Of a DNA stretch of 64,000 nucleotides, positions 53,309 through 60,962 are shown piece by piece (the stretch's first letter is position 1; each line of letters begins with the position of its first letter). The stretch spans positions 4,650,001-4,714,000 of the forward strand of contig CP124680.1 of NCBI GenBank assembly GCA_029961745.1, in the 5' to 3' direction. Source of the stretch: Nocardioides sp. L-11A (GTDB taxonomy: Bacteria > Actinomycetota > Actinomycetes > Propionibacteriales > Nocardioidaceae). Below the pieces are notes generated by a model, which saw nothing but the letters and a program-made list of their open reading frames with translations, searched no databases and was not told where the DNA came from. The translations under genes and the position numbers were made by a program.

Positions 53309-55230
53309 CCGCACCGGCGCCGGGCCATCCCTGGTGGCGCGACGCGGTCGTCTACCAGGTCTACGTCCGCAGCTTCGCCGACGGTCTGCCCGCCGGCGAC
53401 GGGGCGGGGGACGGGATCGGCGACCTGCCCGGCATCACGGCGCGACTGCCCTACCTGCGCGACCTCGGCGTCGACGCGCTGTGGATCACGCCCTTCTACA
53501 CCTCGCCGCAGAAGGACCACGGGTACGACGTCGCCGACTACACCGACGTGGACCCGCTGTTCGGTCGCCTGGCCGACGTCGACCGGCTGCTGGAGACCGC
53601 CCACGACCTGGGCCTGCGGGTGATCGTCGACCTGGTCCCGAACCACACCTCCGACCAGCACGCCTGGTTCCGGGCGGCGCTGGCCGCCGGACCGGGGTCG
53701 CCCGAGCGCGCCCGCTACCTCTTCCGTCCCGGCCGCGGGGAGGACGGTGCCGAGCCGCCCAACAACTGGGACTCGGTCTTCGGCGGTCCCGCCTGGACCC
53801 GGGTGCCGGACGAGGCCGGCAGCGTGGCGCACGGCCGCGAAGCGGCACGGCGCGACGCCCGCGGGGCGAGCGAAGCGAGTCCCGGGCGGCAAGCGCCGTC
53901 TGCGACGCGCTCGGCCCACGAGGCCGGCAGCGTGGCGCACGGCCGCGAAGCGGCACGGCGCGACGCCCGCGGGGCGAGCGAAGCGAGTCCCGGGCGGCAA
54001 GCGCCGTCTGCGACGCGCTCGGCCCACGAGGCCGGCAGCGTGGCGCACGGCCGCGAAGCGGCACGGCGCGACGCCCGCGGGGCGAGCGAAGCGAGTCCCG
54101 GGCGGCAAGCGCCGTCTGCGACGCGCTCGGCCCAGAAAGCTCAGTGGTACCTGCACCTGTTCGACGCGTCCCAGCCGGACCTCGACTGGCGCAACCCGGA
54201 GGTCGGCGACCTGTTCGAGGACGTGCTGCGGTTCTGGCTCGACCGCGGCGTCGACGGGTTCCGGGTCGACGTGGCGCACGGGCTCTACAAGGAGGCCGCG
54301 CTGCGCGACCAGGTGCGCCCGGAGAAGCAGGCGAAGACGGCCGGGTCGATGGTCGAACGGGTCCTCGTCGACGAGCCGATGTGGGACCAGCCCGAGGTCC
54401 ACGACGTCTACCGCCGCTGGCGCCGGGTGCTCGACTCCTATCCCGGCGACCGGATGGCGGTCGCCGAGGCGTGGACCCAGACGGCCGCGTCGATGGCCCG
54501 GTTCGTCCGCCCCGACGAGCTCCACCAGGCCTTCAACTTCGGCTGGCTCGGGACGCCCTGGTCCGCGACCGCCTTCGCCCAGGTCATCAACGACTCCATC
54601 GCCGCGGTCGCCGCGGCCTCCTCGGCGCCGACCTGGGTGCTGTCCAACCACGACGTCGAGCGGCACCCGACGCGGTACGGCGGCGGGCCGGTCGGGCTGG
54701 CCCGGGCCCGCGCCGCCACGCTGACCATGCTGGCGCTGCCCGGCTCGGCGTACCTCTACCAGGGCGAGGAGCTCGGCCTGGAGCAGGTCGACGTACCACC
54801 CGAGGCGCGTCAGGACCCGTCGTGGTTCCGCACCGGACTGCCCGGTCGGGACGGTTGCCGGGTGCCGTTGCCGTGGTCGGGTGACCGGCCGCCGTACGGC
54901 TTCGGCGGGCCGGCCGGGTCCCAGCCGTGGATCCCCCAGCCCGACGACTGGGCGCCGCTGAGCGTCGAGGCGCAGCTGGCCGACCCGGACTCGACGCTGG
55001 CGTTCTACCAGCGGGCGCTGGCCGCGCGGCGCGCGGTGTTCGCGGGGGCGGAGGAGTCCACCCGCGCGGTCGCCGACGACGAGTTGCTCGTCGTACTGCG
55101 GGGCGACGTGGCGGTCGTCCTCAATGCCGGCAGCGAGTCGGCGCCGCTGCCGGCAGGCGAGGTGCTGATCAGCAGCGGCCCCGTGCCCGACGGCCTGCTG
55201 CCGCCGGACACCGCCGCCTGGATCCGCTGA
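53305..55230 (+). CDS. GH13 alpha-glucosidase/oligo-1,6-glucosidase with a 108-residue repeat insertion
   Basis: A 641-residue cytoplasmic glycoside hydrolase of the alpha-amylase family. WWRDAVVYQVYVRSFAD, GVDALWITPFYTSPQKDHGYDVADY and VIVDLVPNHTSDQH form the first barrel strands. The nucleophile is Asp in FRVDVAHGL (near 318), the acid Glu in VAEAWTQ (near 386) and the third carboxylate Asp in LSNHDVERH (near 448). Between WTRVPD and QKAQWYLHLFDASQPDLDW, residues 170-277 are three exact-looking copies of a 36-residue repeat that normal family members lack. The frame is kept and the active site is intact, so the enzyme may still work with a surface loop extension. Confidence 0.92.
   Translation: MTAPAPGHPWWRDAVVYQVYVRSFADGLPAGDGAGDGIGDLPGITARLPYLRDLGVDALWITPFYTSPQKDHGYDVADYTDVDPLFGRLADVDRLLETAHDLGLRVIVDLVPNHTSDQHAWFRAALAAGPGSPERARYLFRPGRGEDGAEPPNNWDSVFGGPAWTRVPDEAGSVAHGREAARRDARGASEASPGRQAPSATRSAHEAGSVAHGREAARRDARGASEASPGRQAPSATRSAHEAGSVAHGREAARRDARGASEASPGRQAPSATRSAQKAQWYLHLFDASQPDLDWRNPEVGDLFEDVLRFWLDRGVDGFRVDVAHGLYKEAALRDQVRPEKQAKTAGSMVERVLVDEPMWDQPEVHDVYRRWRRVLDSYPGDRMAVAEAWTQTAASMARFVRPDELHQAFNFGWLGTPWSATAFAQVINDSIAAVAAASSAPTWVLSNHDVERHPTRYGGGPVGLARARAATLTMLALPGSAYLYQGEELGLEQVDVPPEARQDPSWFRTGLPGRDGCRVPLPWSGDRPPYGFGGPAGSQPWIPQPDDWAPLSVEAQLADPDSTLAFYQRALAARRAVFAGAEESTRAVADDELLVVLRGDVAVVLNAGSESAPLPAGEVLISSGPVPDGLLPPDTAAWIR
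53812..54135 (+). repeat. Three tandem 108-bp in-frame repeats inside the GH13 gene
   Basis: Copies start at 53812, 53920 and 54028. Each encodes [18 protein letters not shown] followed by [19 protein letters not shown] hairpin GCCGC-GAA-GCGGC lies in each. The same repeat in the same frame occurs in the ABC exporter gene. Confidence 0.97.
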
Positions 55231-55388
55231 CCGGCCGGGCGCTCCGGTCGCCGTCGTCGGTCATCGCGGGAACCGACGGCGACGCGGCGAGGAGACCGAC
55301 GTAGGAGCGAGGGGAGCAGCCAAGGCTCTCGCGAGCCGACCGTGTGGCCGCCATGCGAATCCGACAGCGACGCGCTCGCACCGTCGAC

Positions 55389-55850
55389 TCAGCGGTCGCC
55401 GGGGATGCCGAGGGCGTCGTTGTAGCGCCGCAGCGAGGCCGCGAAGTCACTCAGCTCCGCGGCGGGCCAGTCCCCGAGCCGCTCGGCCAACAGCTCGCGC
55501 CGCGCGGCGGCCACGGCGTCGAGCCGCTCGACACCGTCGGCGCTCACGCTGAGCAGGGTGGCCCGGCCGTCCTCGGGATCGGGTGAGCGGTCGACCAGGC
55601 CGAGGTCGATCAGGTGCTGGACCTGCCGGCTGATCGCGCCCTTGTCGATCTCGAACACCGCGCACATCGCCGAAGCCCGCAGCGGGCCGTGGTCGCGGAT
55701 GTAGCCGAGCATCAGGTACGACGACGGCATCAGCTCCGGGTGCACGGCCCGCGCCCGCTCCCCGATCACCCGGCGGACCCGGCGGATCAGCACGCCGACC
55801 TCGGCCTCGAGGTCGGCCAGCGCGTCGGTGCGGGTGAGCGTGGAGGTCAT
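55389..55850 (-). CDS. MarR family transcriptional regulator
   Basis: A 153-residue winged-helix regulator: PELMPSSYLMLGYIRDHGPLRASAMCAVFEIDKGAISRQVQHLIDLGLVDRSPDPEDGRATLLSVSADG covers the recognition helix and wing. It overlaps the stop of the MFS exporter gene by 4 bp (ATGA), so exporter and repressor are made together, and an operator-like inverted repeat covers the exporter promoter. A lone Cys in the first helix of the DNA-binding domain could sense oxidants, though a drug ligand is more likely. The 158-bp gap to the GH13 gene shows nothing. Confidence 0.93.
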   Translation of the reverse strand: MTSTLTRTDALADLEAEVGVLIRRVRRVIGERARAVHPELMPSSYLMLGYIRDHGPLRASAMCAVFEIDKGAISRQVQHLIDLGLVDRSPDPEDGRATLLSVSADGVERLDAVAAARRELLAERLGDWPAAELSDFAASLRRYNDALGIPGDR

Positions 55851-57568
55851 CGTCGCTCGGCCCTGGATCCCTCGCCCCGCGCGCCGTGCGCCCCGCCCGC
55901 GGCATCCGCGCGGACGCTGGTGCCCTCGACGTCGAAGGCCGGATAGTCGGCGGGCTCGCCGGCCGCGACCAGGGCGGCCTCGACCTCGGACTCGGCGACC
56001 GTGGGGGCCGCCACGTCGTTGGTCGTGCGCAACGGGACCTCCTTGATGAACAGGATGCACAGGAACGCGACCACCGCGAAGGGCGCGGCGACGAGGAACA
56101 GGTGGCCCACGGCGTCGCCGAAGGATGCCTCGTAGATCGACCGGATCGGCCCGGGGAGGTCGGACAGCTTGGGGATGTCGCCGGTCGAGTGCTCCATCGC
56201 GCTGAGCTGCTCCTGGCTGATCTTGCCGGCCTTGGCGAGGCTGGTGATGCCGTCCTTGACGCCGCTGGTGACCTGGTGCGCGAGCACGGCGCCCAGGGCC
56301 GCCACACCGGCGGAGCCGCCGATCGAGCGGAACATCGCGACGACCGAGCTGGCCGCGCCGAGGTCCTCCATCGCGACGTTGTTCTGCACCGAGAGCACGA
56401 GGTTCTGCATGGTCGCACCGAGACCGATGCCGGTCAGCGCCATGTAGCCGCCGATCACCCACAGCGAGGTGGTCGCGTCGATGGTGCCGAGCAGCGTGAT
56501 GCCCGCGATGACGAACAGCATCCCGCCGACCAGCCACCGCTTCCACAGGCCGGTCCGGGTGATCACCCGGCCGCTGACGATGCTGGACACCAGCAGGCCG
56601 CCGACCATCGCGACCGACATCAGACCGGCCTCGGTCGGGCTCATGCCCCGGGCCAGCTGGAAGTACTGGCTGAGGTAGACGGTCGCGCCGAACATCGCGA
56701 CGCCGATCATCACCGAGGCGGCGGTGGCCAGCGTGGTGGTGCGGTCCCGGAACAGCCGCAGCGGGATGACCGGCTCGGAGGCGACCCGCGCCTCGACCCA
56801 GAGCGCCCCGCCGATCAGCACCAGACTGCCGACGACCAGCGCGGCCGACGTACCGGAGATCCAGTCGAAGTTGGTGCCCGCGAGGCTGACCCAGACCAGG
56901 ATCAGGCTGATGCCGGCCATGATCAGGGTGGCGCCGAGGTAGTCGATCTTCACGTCGCGCTTGATCGTGGGCAGGTGCAGGGTCTTCTGCAGCACCACGA
57001 ACGCGATCGCGGCGATCGGGATGCCGACGATGAAGCAGCCGCGCCACCCCATCGGGCTGTCCACGATCAGGCCGCCGAGCAGCGGGCCGCTGACCGTCGC
57101 GGTGGCGAAGACCGCGCCGATGTAGCCGCTGTAGCGGCCCCGCTCGCGCGGGGACACCATGGAGGCGATCACGACCTGGACCAGGGCGGTCAGGCCGCCG
57201 ACGCCGAGGCCCTGGAAGGCACGCGCACCGATCAGCACACCCATGTTGGGCGCCACCGCGGCGATCACGGAGCCGGCCGAGAAGATGACCAGGGCGACCT
57301 GCACGAGGAGCTTCTTGCTGAACAGGTCGGCCAGCTTGCCCCAGATCGGGGTGGTCGCCGTCATGGTCAGCAGCGTCGCGACGACGACCCACGTGTAGCC
57401 GGTCTGGCTGCCCTGGAGGTCGGTCACGATCGCGGGGAGGGCGTTGCTCACCACGGTGCTGGAGAGCATGGCCACGAACATCGCGAGGAGGAGCCCGGTG
57501 AGGGCCTCCATGATCTCGCGGTGGGTCATCTGGCCCGGTTCGGCGGTAGCCGACGGAGCTGTCGTCAT
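55847..57568 (-). CDS. MFS multidrug exporter (DHA2/EmrB-type, 14 spans)
   Basis: A 573-residue drug:proton antiporter. Motif A-like GKLADLFSKK, motif C-like GAVFATATVSGPLLGGLIVDSPMGWRGCF and about 14 hydrophobic segments place it in the DHA2 family, and an acidic C-terminal tail extends into the cytoplasm. It begins the MFS/MarR operon. Two controls precede it: a promoter covered by a MarR-type operator (57611-57646) and, farther out, a leader-peptide attenuator. That set points to export of an antibiotic, perhaps one that inhibits translation. Confidence 0.93.
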   Translation of the reverse strand: MTTAPSATAEPGQMTHREIMEALTGLLLAMFVAMLSSTVVSNALPAIVTDLQGSQTGYTWVVVATLLTMTATTPIWGKLADLFSKKLLVQVALVIFSAGSVIAAVAPNMGVLIGARAFQGLGVGGLTALVQVVIASMVSPRERGRYSGYIGAVFATATVSGPLLGGLIVDSPMGWRGCFIVGIPIAAIAFVVLQKTLHLPTIKRDVKIDYLGATLIMAGISLILVWVSLAGTNFDWISGTSAALVVGSLVLIGGALWVEARVASEPVIPLRLFRDRTTTLATAASVMIGVAMFGATVYLSQYFQLARGMSPTEAGLMSVAMVGGLLVSSIVSGRVITRTGLWKRWLVGGMLFVIAGITLLGTIDATTSLWVIGGYMALTGIGLGATMQNLVLSVQNNVAMEDLGAASSVVAMFRSIGGSAGVAALGAVLAHQVTSGVKDGITSLAKAGKISQEQLSAMEHSTGDIPKLSDLPGPIRSIYEASFGDAVGHLFLVAAPFAVVAFLCILFIKEVPLRTTNDVAAPTVAESEVEAALVAAGEPADYPAFDVEGTSVRADAAGGAHGARGEGSRAERR

Positions 57569-57610
57569 CGAGTCGTCATCTCATCTCGTCATCACTCGAA
57601 TAGTTGTCGT

Positions 57611-57646
57611 ACATCAACCATATGATCGTTGGTTGATGTCCGGCAA
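57611..57646 (-). promoter_or_regulatory. Proximal exporter promoter overlapped by MarR-type operator
   Basis: Perfect 10-bp arms ACATCAACCA (57611-57620) and TGGTTGATGT (57630-57639) with a 9-nt spacer. On the minus strand TTGCCG (57641-57646) and TATGGT (57617-57622) form a promoter with 18-bp spacing whose -10 box lies in the operator arm. Confidence 0.7.
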
Positions 57647-57743
57647 CCTTCTGTGACGCGGGAGACACCGGGCATGTCGGCGCCGGCCGGCCGCGGGGCG
57701 CGGCAGCCCCCATCGGCGGCCGAGCCCGGCATGCCACCACCGG

Positions 57744-57819
57744 GAAAAGCAGCGACCCGCAGGTGTGGTCCCGGGACGGGACCCCGCCCGGTGGATGGTC
57801 CGGGCTCACCTGCGGGTCG
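57744..57819 (-). terminator. Intrinsic terminator of the MFS leader attenuator
   Basis: On the minus strand a 13-bp stem CGACCCGCAGGTG/CACCTGCGGGTCG closes a structured 41-nt loop (with an inner GGTCCCG/CGGGACC hairpin) and is followed by CTGCTTTTCCC. The 57820-57828 strand just before it can pair with the leader peptide coding region, giving a mutually exclusive fold. Confidence 0.75.
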
Positions 57820-57865
57820 GGTGGCTGCGTTGGATTCGCGCGCAGCCTTCAGAACGGCTGGGCTG

Positions 57866-57904
57866 CTAGCGAGCAGCCACCTCACGCATCCGATGAGAAA
57901 TCAT
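57866..57904 (-). CDS. 12-residue leader peptide with extended Shine-Dalgarno
   Basis: ATG to TAG encoding MISHRMREVAAR. The Shine-Dalgarno AAAGGAGGTGGTCC (57910-57923) is complementary to nearly the whole 3' end of 16S rRNA, far stronger than any other in the window, five bases before the ATG. Codons 8-11 (GAG GTG GCT GCT) contain GGTGGCTGC, which pairs perfectly with GCAGCCACC at 57820-57828. A ribosome on this frame would therefore decide which RNA stem forms. The peptide itself probably has no other function. This is the only reading frame supported in the 498-bp gap 57569-58066. Confidence 0.7.
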   Translation of the reverse strand: MISHRMREVAAR

Positions 57905-57936
57905 TCTTCGGACCACCTCCTTTCCCGTGTGCGACA

Positions 57937-57965
57937 ACCGTAGGTCGGACGGCGCTCCCGCACAA
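57937..57965 (-). promoter_or_regulatory. Distal promoter of the MFS leader
   Basis: TTGTGC (57960-57965), 17 bp, TACGGT (57937-57942) on the minus strand. It would start transcription a few bases before the extended Shine-Dalgarno of the leader peptide. Confidence 0.65.
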
Positions 57966-58066
57966 CGGGATTTGCCGGCTCGCGGCGCAACGACCGGATT
58001 TGTCGCCGAACACGTGCATCCGCGACAAATTCGGTTGGTACGCCGCAACCTGGGTAGGCGCCGAGC

Positions 58067-58708
58067 ATGGCCCGCCCGCTGATCCTCGCCGTCGTCCTGC
58101 TGCTCGCGCTCGCCGGCTGCTCGTCCGACGGCGATGGGGACGGCCCGGGCGGCGGTCCGGGCGACGGTCCGACGCCCATTCCGTCGGCCACGCCGCCACC
58201 GACGTCCGGCCCCGCGCCCACGCCACCGGTCCCGAGCACCGCGCTGCCCGCGCTGGTGATCCGCCCGGCTGCGATCGGCGACGCCCGGGTCGGCATGACC
58301 CGGCCGGAGTGGGAGGCGACCGGCCTGTTCGCCGACGGCGCCGCGGTCTGCGAGAGCGAGCTCATCCACTGGAAGGACGACCCCGACGGCGCCGGACTGC
58401 GGGTGCTGACCGACGAGGACGCGACCATCACCCAGCTCTGGGTGACCGCGCCGGGACCGGTGACGGCACACGGTGATCTCCAGGTCGGCTCGACGTACGC
58501 CGAGCTCACGGCGGCGTTCCCCGACAGCACCGAGCCGGTCGCCGACGGCTACGACCAGGCGTCGATCTACCCCCCGGGCGAGGAGGACGGACTGCCCTAC
58601 CTGGGCTTCCTGCTCGACGCCCCACCCGACGAGGTCGCCGCCGCGACGCCGATCGTCGCCATCGCCGTGACCGGTGGAGAGCCGGCGTCCTTCCAGTTCG
58701 ACTGCTGA
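58067..58708 (+). CDS. Putative lipoprotein of unknown function
   Basis: A 213-residue secreted lipoprotein: MARPLILAVVLLLALAGC is a lipoprotein signal with lipobox LAGC (Cys18), followed by a Gly/Pro/Thr-rich linker. The globular part begins at about residue 65 (LVIRPAAIGDARVGMTRPEWEATGLFA) and holds a repeated small motif, 'AxxGDARVGM' and 'DLQVGSTYAELTAAFP', common in actinobacterial lipoproteins with a BLIP-like fold. Two Cys in this part may form a disulfide. I do not recognise the function. It is convergent with the ABC exporter genes. Confidence 0.82.
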   Translation: MARPLILAVVLLLALAGCSSDGDGDGPGGGPGDGPTPIPSATPPPTSGPAPTPPVPSTALPALVIRPAAIGDARVGMTRPEWEATGLFADGAAVCESELIHWKDDPDGAGLRVLTDEDATITQLWVTAPGPVTAHGDLQVGSTYAELTAAFPDSTEPVADGYDQASIYPPGEEDGLPYLGFLLDAPPDEVAAATPIVAIAVTGGEPASFQFDC

Positions 58709-58719
58709 CCCCGGCGCAA

Positions 58720-58761
58720 CGTCATACGTTCTGTGGGCTTGAGCCCACAGAACGTATGACG
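58720..58761. terminator. Perfect 20-bp inverted repeat between convergent genes
   Basis: The arms (starting CGTCATACGTTCTGTGGGCT) meet at a TG centre, 12 bp after the lipoprotein stop and 18 bp before the ABC stop. It is less GC-rich than its surroundings. A bidirectional terminator is the simplest reading. Confidence 0.7.
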
Positions 58762-58778
58762 CTACGGCGACAAAGGGC

Positions 58779-60962
58779 TCACACTGCCGCGGCGGCGAAC
58801 TGCGCCGCGTGCAGCCGGGCGAACGCCCCGTCGCGTCCGAGCAGCTCGGCGTGCGAGCCCTGCTCGACGATCCGGCCGTGCTCCATGACCAGGATCAGGT
58901 CGGCGTCGCGGATCGTGGAGAGCCGGTGCGCGATCACGAAGGACGTCCGGTCGGTGCGCAGCGCGGCCATCGCCTGCTGCAGCAGCAGCTCGGTGCGGGT
59001 GTCGACCGACGACGTGGCCTCGTCGAGGATCAGCAGCGCCGGCTGGGCCAGGAAGGCCCGGGCGATGGTGATCAGCTGCCGCTCGCCGGCCGACAGGTTG
59101 GACCCCTCGTCGTCGACCAACGTGTCATAGCCCTCGGGCAGCGAGTGCACGAACCGGTCGACGTACGTCGCGCGCGCGGCCTCGCGGATCTCCTCCTCGG
59201 TCGCGTCCGGGCGTCCGTAGGCGATGTTGTCGCGGATCGTGCCCTCGAACAGCCAGGTGTCCTGGAGCACCATCCCGATCCGGCCGCGCAGCTCCGCGCG
59301 GCTCATCGTCGCGATGTCGGAGCCATCCAGCAGGATCCGGCCCCGGTCGAGCTCGTAGAACCTCATCATCAGGTTGACCAGCGTGGTCTTGCCGGCGCCG
59401 GTCGGGCCGACGATCGCGACCATCTGGCCCGGGTGGGCGACCAGCGAGAGATCCCCGATGAGCGGTTCGTCGGCGGCGTAGGAGAACGACACGTGCTCGA
59501 AGCGCACCTCACCCTTTGTCTGGGCCGAGCGCGTCGCAGACGGCGCTTGCCGCCCGGGACTCGCTTCGCTCGCCCCGCGGGCGTCGCGCCGTGCCGCTTC
59601 GCGGCCGTGCTCCACGCTGCCGGCCTCGTGGGTCGAGCGCGTCGCAGACGGCGCTTGCCGCCCGGGACTCGCTTCGCTCGCCCCGCGGGCGTCACGCCGT
59701 GCCGCTTCGCGGCCGTGCGCCACACTGCCGGCCGCGGCGACCTCCACCGGATCGACCTCCTCTTCGGCGTCGAGCAGCTCGAAGACCCGCTCGGCCGAGG
59801 CGACGCCGGACTGCAGCAGGTTGGCCATCGACGCGATCTGCGTGATCGGCTGGGTGAAGGTCCGGGAGTACTGGATGAACGCCTGCACCTCGCCCAGCGA
59901 GAGCGACCCCGACGCGACCCGCAGCCCGCCGACCACCGCGACGACGACGTAGTTGAGGTTGCCGATCAACATCATCATCGGCATCACGAGCCCACTGATG
60001 AACTGGGCGCGGTACGACGACTGGTAGAGCTCCTCGTTGGCCGCGTCGAACTCCTCCTCGACCGCCTTGCGCCGACCGAAGACGGTGACCAGGGCGTGCC
60101 CCGAGATCGACTCCTCGACCTGGGCGTTGAGCCGGCCGGTCTGGCGCCACTGGTTGATGAACTGGGTCTGCGAGCGCTTCATGATCCGGCTCGTGGCGAA
60201 CATGGCGATCGGCACCGACACCAGCGAGATGACCGCGAGCAGCGGGGACACCCAGAACATCGCGCCGAGCACACCGACGACCATCAGCAGCGAGGTGAGC
60301 AGTTGGCTCATCGTCTGCTGGAGGTTCTGGGCGACATTGTCGATGTCGTTGGTGACCCGGCTGAGCAGCTCGCCGCGCGGCTGGCGGTCGAAGTACGCCA
60401 GGGGCAGGCGGTGGACCTTCTCCTCGACGTCGGTGCGCATCTGCCGCACCGTCGCCTGGACGATGTCGTTGACGAGATAGCCCTGCAGCCAGCCGAGCAC
60501 CTGTCCGCCGAGGTACACGAGCAGGGTGATCAGCAGGATCTGGCCGACCTTGTCGAAGTCGACGCCCTGACCGGGGACGATGTCGAGACCGCGCAGGAAG
60601 TCGGCGAAGCCGCCGTCGCCTGCCGCCTCCGCGTTCGCGACGGCGTCAGCCTTGGTGCTGCCCTCGGGGAGGCGGCCGCCGATGAAGCCGTTGAACACCT
60701 CGTCGGTCGCCCGGCCGAGCAGCCAGGGGCCGACCACGACGGACGCGACGCTGCCGATGCCGAGCAGGAGGACCGCGATCGCGCGCGCGCGTGCCGGCCG
60801 CAGCCGCGCGACCAGCCGCCGCGCGGAGCTGCCGAAGTCGTCGGCCTTCTGGCCGACCATGCCGCCCATCGGACCGCGCCCGGGGCCGCCCTGCTGGACG
60901 ATCCGCTCGGTCTGCTTCATGGTCTTGGACCCGGCGGCCGAGCCGGTGGAGCTCTCGCTCAT
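58779..60962 (-). CDS. ABC exporter subunit with consensus ATPase site and a 72-residue repeat insertion
   Basis: A 727-residue half-transporter: a disordered N-terminus, six membrane spans (about 55-370) and an ATPase domain with Walker [10 protein letters not shown], signature LSAGERQ, Walker [11 protein letters not shown] (catalytic Glu present) and AHRLS. Between the two, residues about 410-481 are two copies of the 36-residue [16 protein letters not shown] repeat, placed exactly in the linker before [12 protein letters not shown]. It overlaps the partner subunit by 4 bp (ATGA). The pair resembles heterodimeric multidrug exporters such as TM287/288. Substrate unknown. Confidence 0.93.
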   Translation of the reverse strand: MSESSTGSAAGSKTMKQTERIVQQGGPGRGPMGGMVGQKADDFGSSARRLVARLRPARARAIAVLLLGIGSVASVVVGPWLLGRATDEVFNGFIGGRLPEGSTKADAVANAEAAGDGGFADFLRGLDIVPGQGVDFDKVGQILLITLLVYLGGQVLGWLQGYLVNDIVQATVRQMRTDVEEKVHRLPLAYFDRQPRGELLSRVTNDIDNVAQNLQQTMSQLLTSLLMVVGVLGAMFWVSPLLAVISLVSVPIAMFATSRIMKRSQTQFINQWRQTGRLNAQVEESISGHALVTVFGRRKAVEEEFDAANEELYQSSYRAQFISGLVMPMMMLIGNLNYVVVAVVGGLRVASGSLSLGEVQAFIQYSRTFTQPITQIASMANLLQSGVASAERVFELLDAEEEVDPVEVAAAGSVAHGREAARRDARGASEASPGRQAPSATRSTHEAGSVEHGREAARRDARGASEASPGRQAPSATRSAQTKGEVRFEHVSFSYAADEPLIGDLSLVAHPGQMVAIVGPTGAGKTTLVNLMMRFYELDRGRILLDGSDIATMSRAELRGRIGMVLQDTWLFEGTIRDNIAYGRPDATEEEIREAARATYVDRFVHSLPEGYDTLVDDEGSNLSAGERQLITIARAFLAQPALLILDEATSSVDTRTELLLQQAMAALRTDRTSFVIAHRLSTIRDADLILVMEHGRIVEQGSHAELLGRDGAFARLHAAQFAAAAV
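59520..59735 (-). repeat. Two tandem 108-bp in-frame repeats inside the ABC exporter gene
   Basis: Copies 59628-59735 and 59520-59627, read on the coding strand, match the GH13 repeats apart from a few bases (for example a His/Glu change in GSVAHG/GSVEHG) and use the same reading frame. Confidence 0.97.

Noticed and set aside
53812..54135. Reading the 108-bp repeats as an insertion sequence or integron cassette
   Set aside because: There is no transposase, no attC-like structure and no visible target duplication; the unit is too short and always in frame.
58720..58761. Perfect 20-bp inverted repeat considered as a mobile REP element
   Set aside because: Its place between two convergent stop codons and single occurrence in the window make a bidirectional terminator the simpler explanation.
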